Positions 6,688-7,485 of a stretch of DNA of 7,485 nt are shown here, piece after piece; position 1 is the stretch's first letter, and each line of letters starts with the position of its first letter. Both the position numbers and the translations under genes were made by a program. The notes beneath the pieces were generated by a model, which searched no databases, had not been told where the DNA came from, and was given only the letters and a program-made list of their open reading frames with translations. Source of the stretch: RGIG5579 sp045580105 (lineage in GTDB: Bacteria > Bacillota > Clostridia > Oscillospirales > SIG627); NCBI GenBank assembly GCA_045580105.1, contig JAZNNH010000087.1:1-7485 (forward strand). The letters run 5' to 3'.

Positions 6688-7485
6688 ATGTCTTACGAAA
6701 TGGATGCAAACTACGAAAGCGTAGTGAATATTAAAGTTGTAGGTGTCGGCGGCGGTGGAAACAACACCGTTAAGCGTATGATCGCTTCCAATGTGAGAGG
6801 CGTTGATTTTATCGCTTTGAACACCGACCGTATGACTTTGGCGGGTACGCAGGCACCCAAGCAGATCGCCATCGGTGAGAGAACCACCAAAGGCAAAGGC
6901 GCCGGCGCAAACCCTGCAATCGGTAAGCAGGCCGCTGAAGAATCTACCGAGGAGATCACCGAAGCACTCAAGGGTGCTGATATGGTGTTCATCACCGCAG
7001 GTATGGGTGGCGGAACCGGTACCGGTGCAGCTCCCGTCGTTGCTAAAATCGCAAAAGAAATGGGAATTCTCACCATTGGTATCGTAACCAAACCCTTCGC
7101 GTTCGAAGGAAAGAGAAGAATGGATCAGGCAGAAGAAGGCATCAAGGTTCTGTCCGAGTTCGTTGACTCTCTGGTTGTCATCCCCAACGAAAGACTGAAG
7201 ATGGTTTCCGAAAAGAAGATCACCCTTCTCAACGCGTTTGAAATTGCAGACTCCGTTCTGGCAAACGGCGTTCAGTCCATTTCTGAACTGATCAACGTTC
7301 CCGGTATCGTAAACCTCGACTTTGCTGACGTTACCACCGTTATGAAGGATGCCGGCTTGGCTCACATGGGCGTTGGTAGTGCAAAGGGACAGGGCAAAGC
7401 GGAAACCGCTGCTAAGATGGCAATTCAGAGCCCCTTGCTCGAAACCAGCATCGCCGGTGCAAGAGGTATTATCATCAATATCACC
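6688..7485 (+). CDS. ftsZ: FtsZ, tubulin-like division GTPase (3' truncated by window edge)
   Basis: Cytoplasmic GTPase that polymerises into the Z-ring and recruits the divisome. 266 codons are present and the frame is still open at the last base. The rest of the polymerisation domain, the linker and the C-terminal peptide that binds partners lie outside. Visible motifs are the nucleotide loop GVGGGGNN (19-26), NTDRM, the T3 loop GKGAGANP (69-76), the tubulin signature GGGTGTG (107-113), the sugar contacts E140 and R144 in FEGKRRM, and the T7 catalytic loop NLDFAD (209-214) with D211 and D214. K70 is where most FtsZ proteins have Leu. Start ATG 6688 has a strong AGGAGGA at 6674-6680, spacing 7 nt. 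Codon choice is tighter than in divIB: ACC encodes 17 of 19 Thr here but 5 of 12 there, as expected of a highly expressed gene. It follows divIB directly, with no ftsA between, and has its own likely promoter. Confidence 0.99.
   Translation, partial: MSYEMDANYESVVNIKVVGVGGGGNNTVKRMIASNVRGVDFIALNTDRMTLAGTQAPKQIAIGERTTKGKGAGANPAIGKQAAEESTEEITEALKGADMVFITAGMGGGTGTGAAPVVAKIAKEMGILTIGIVTKPFAFEGKRRMDQAEEGIKVLSEFVDSLVVIPNERLKMVSEKKITLLNAFEIADSVLANGVQSISELINVPGIVNLDFADVTTVMKDAGLAHMGVGSAKGQGKAETAAKMAIQSPLLETSIAGARGIIINIT

Noticed and set aside
6660..6734. Possible 24-codon upstream ORF in the ftsZ leader that overlaps the ftsZ start out of frame
   Set aside because: Its ATG has no binding site at a usable distance, and the strong AGGAGGA serves the ftsZ ATG at 6688. 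There is no sign of an attenuation peptide.
6616..7365. 249-codon open frame on the minus strand opposite ftsZ
   Set aside because: It mirrors the biased codons of ftsZ, its translation resembles no family I know and is rich in Cys/Gly/His/Asn, and it has no credible binding site or promoter. The plus-strand frame is unquestionably FtsZ.
1..7485. A novel defence, mobile or otherwise undescribed system
   Set aside because: Every stretch over 50 nt is covered by a recognised dcw gene with intact family motifs. No direct repeats of note, no integrase or transposase, and no unexplained gene remain.

Overview
The window is a single co-directional (+ strand) stretch of a bacterial division and cell wall (dcw) cluster. 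It holds the end of murE, complete murF, mraY, ftsW, murG and ftsQ/divIB, and the first 266 codons of ftsZ. Base composition is moderate, about half G+C by eye. The strong AGGAGG-type ribosome binding sites, the clostridial-looking MurG glycine loop (GGTAGH), the DivIB-type POTRA protein and the FtsW/SpoVE-like flippase-family polymerase all suggest a low- to mid-GC Firmicute, most likely an anaerobic member of class Clostridia (Oscillospirales/Ruminococcaceae-like). This placement is an inference; no rRNA or species marker is present.

Layout: murE fragment (2-1012), then 1 nt, murF (1014-2378), 5 nt, mraY (2384-3364), 36 nt, ftsW (3401-4612), 28 nt, murG (4641-5747), 16 nt, ftsQ/divIB (5764-6639), 48 nt, ftsZ (6688 to the window end). 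There is no gene-free stretch longer than 48 nt, no RNA gene, no mobile element and no CRISPR array. The short spacings and the lack of any convincing terminator indicate one polycistronic unit. A good sigma-A-type promoter (TTGCAA, 17 nt, TACAAT) sits inside the 3' end of divIB and would give ftsZ its own transcript.

The genes cover consecutive steps. MurE and MurF add the third residue and the D-Ala-D-Ala dipeptide to the UDP-MurNAc peptide. MraY moves the product to the undecaprenyl carrier as lipid I, and MurG adds GlcNAc to make lipid II. FtsW polymerises lipid II at the septum, DivIB/FtsQ is a membrane scaffold of the divisome, and FtsZ forms the cytoskeletal ring that directs it.

I found no unknown system here; this is ordinary core-genome sequence. 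Points worth a second look are the reduced gene order (no murD, murC, murB or ftsA where relatives often have them), a divIB 3' end that reads through the ftsZ promoter after an in-phase A AAA AAG slippery heptamer, the DNSR variant of the MurE DNPR motif, and Lys70 in the FtsZ T3 loop.
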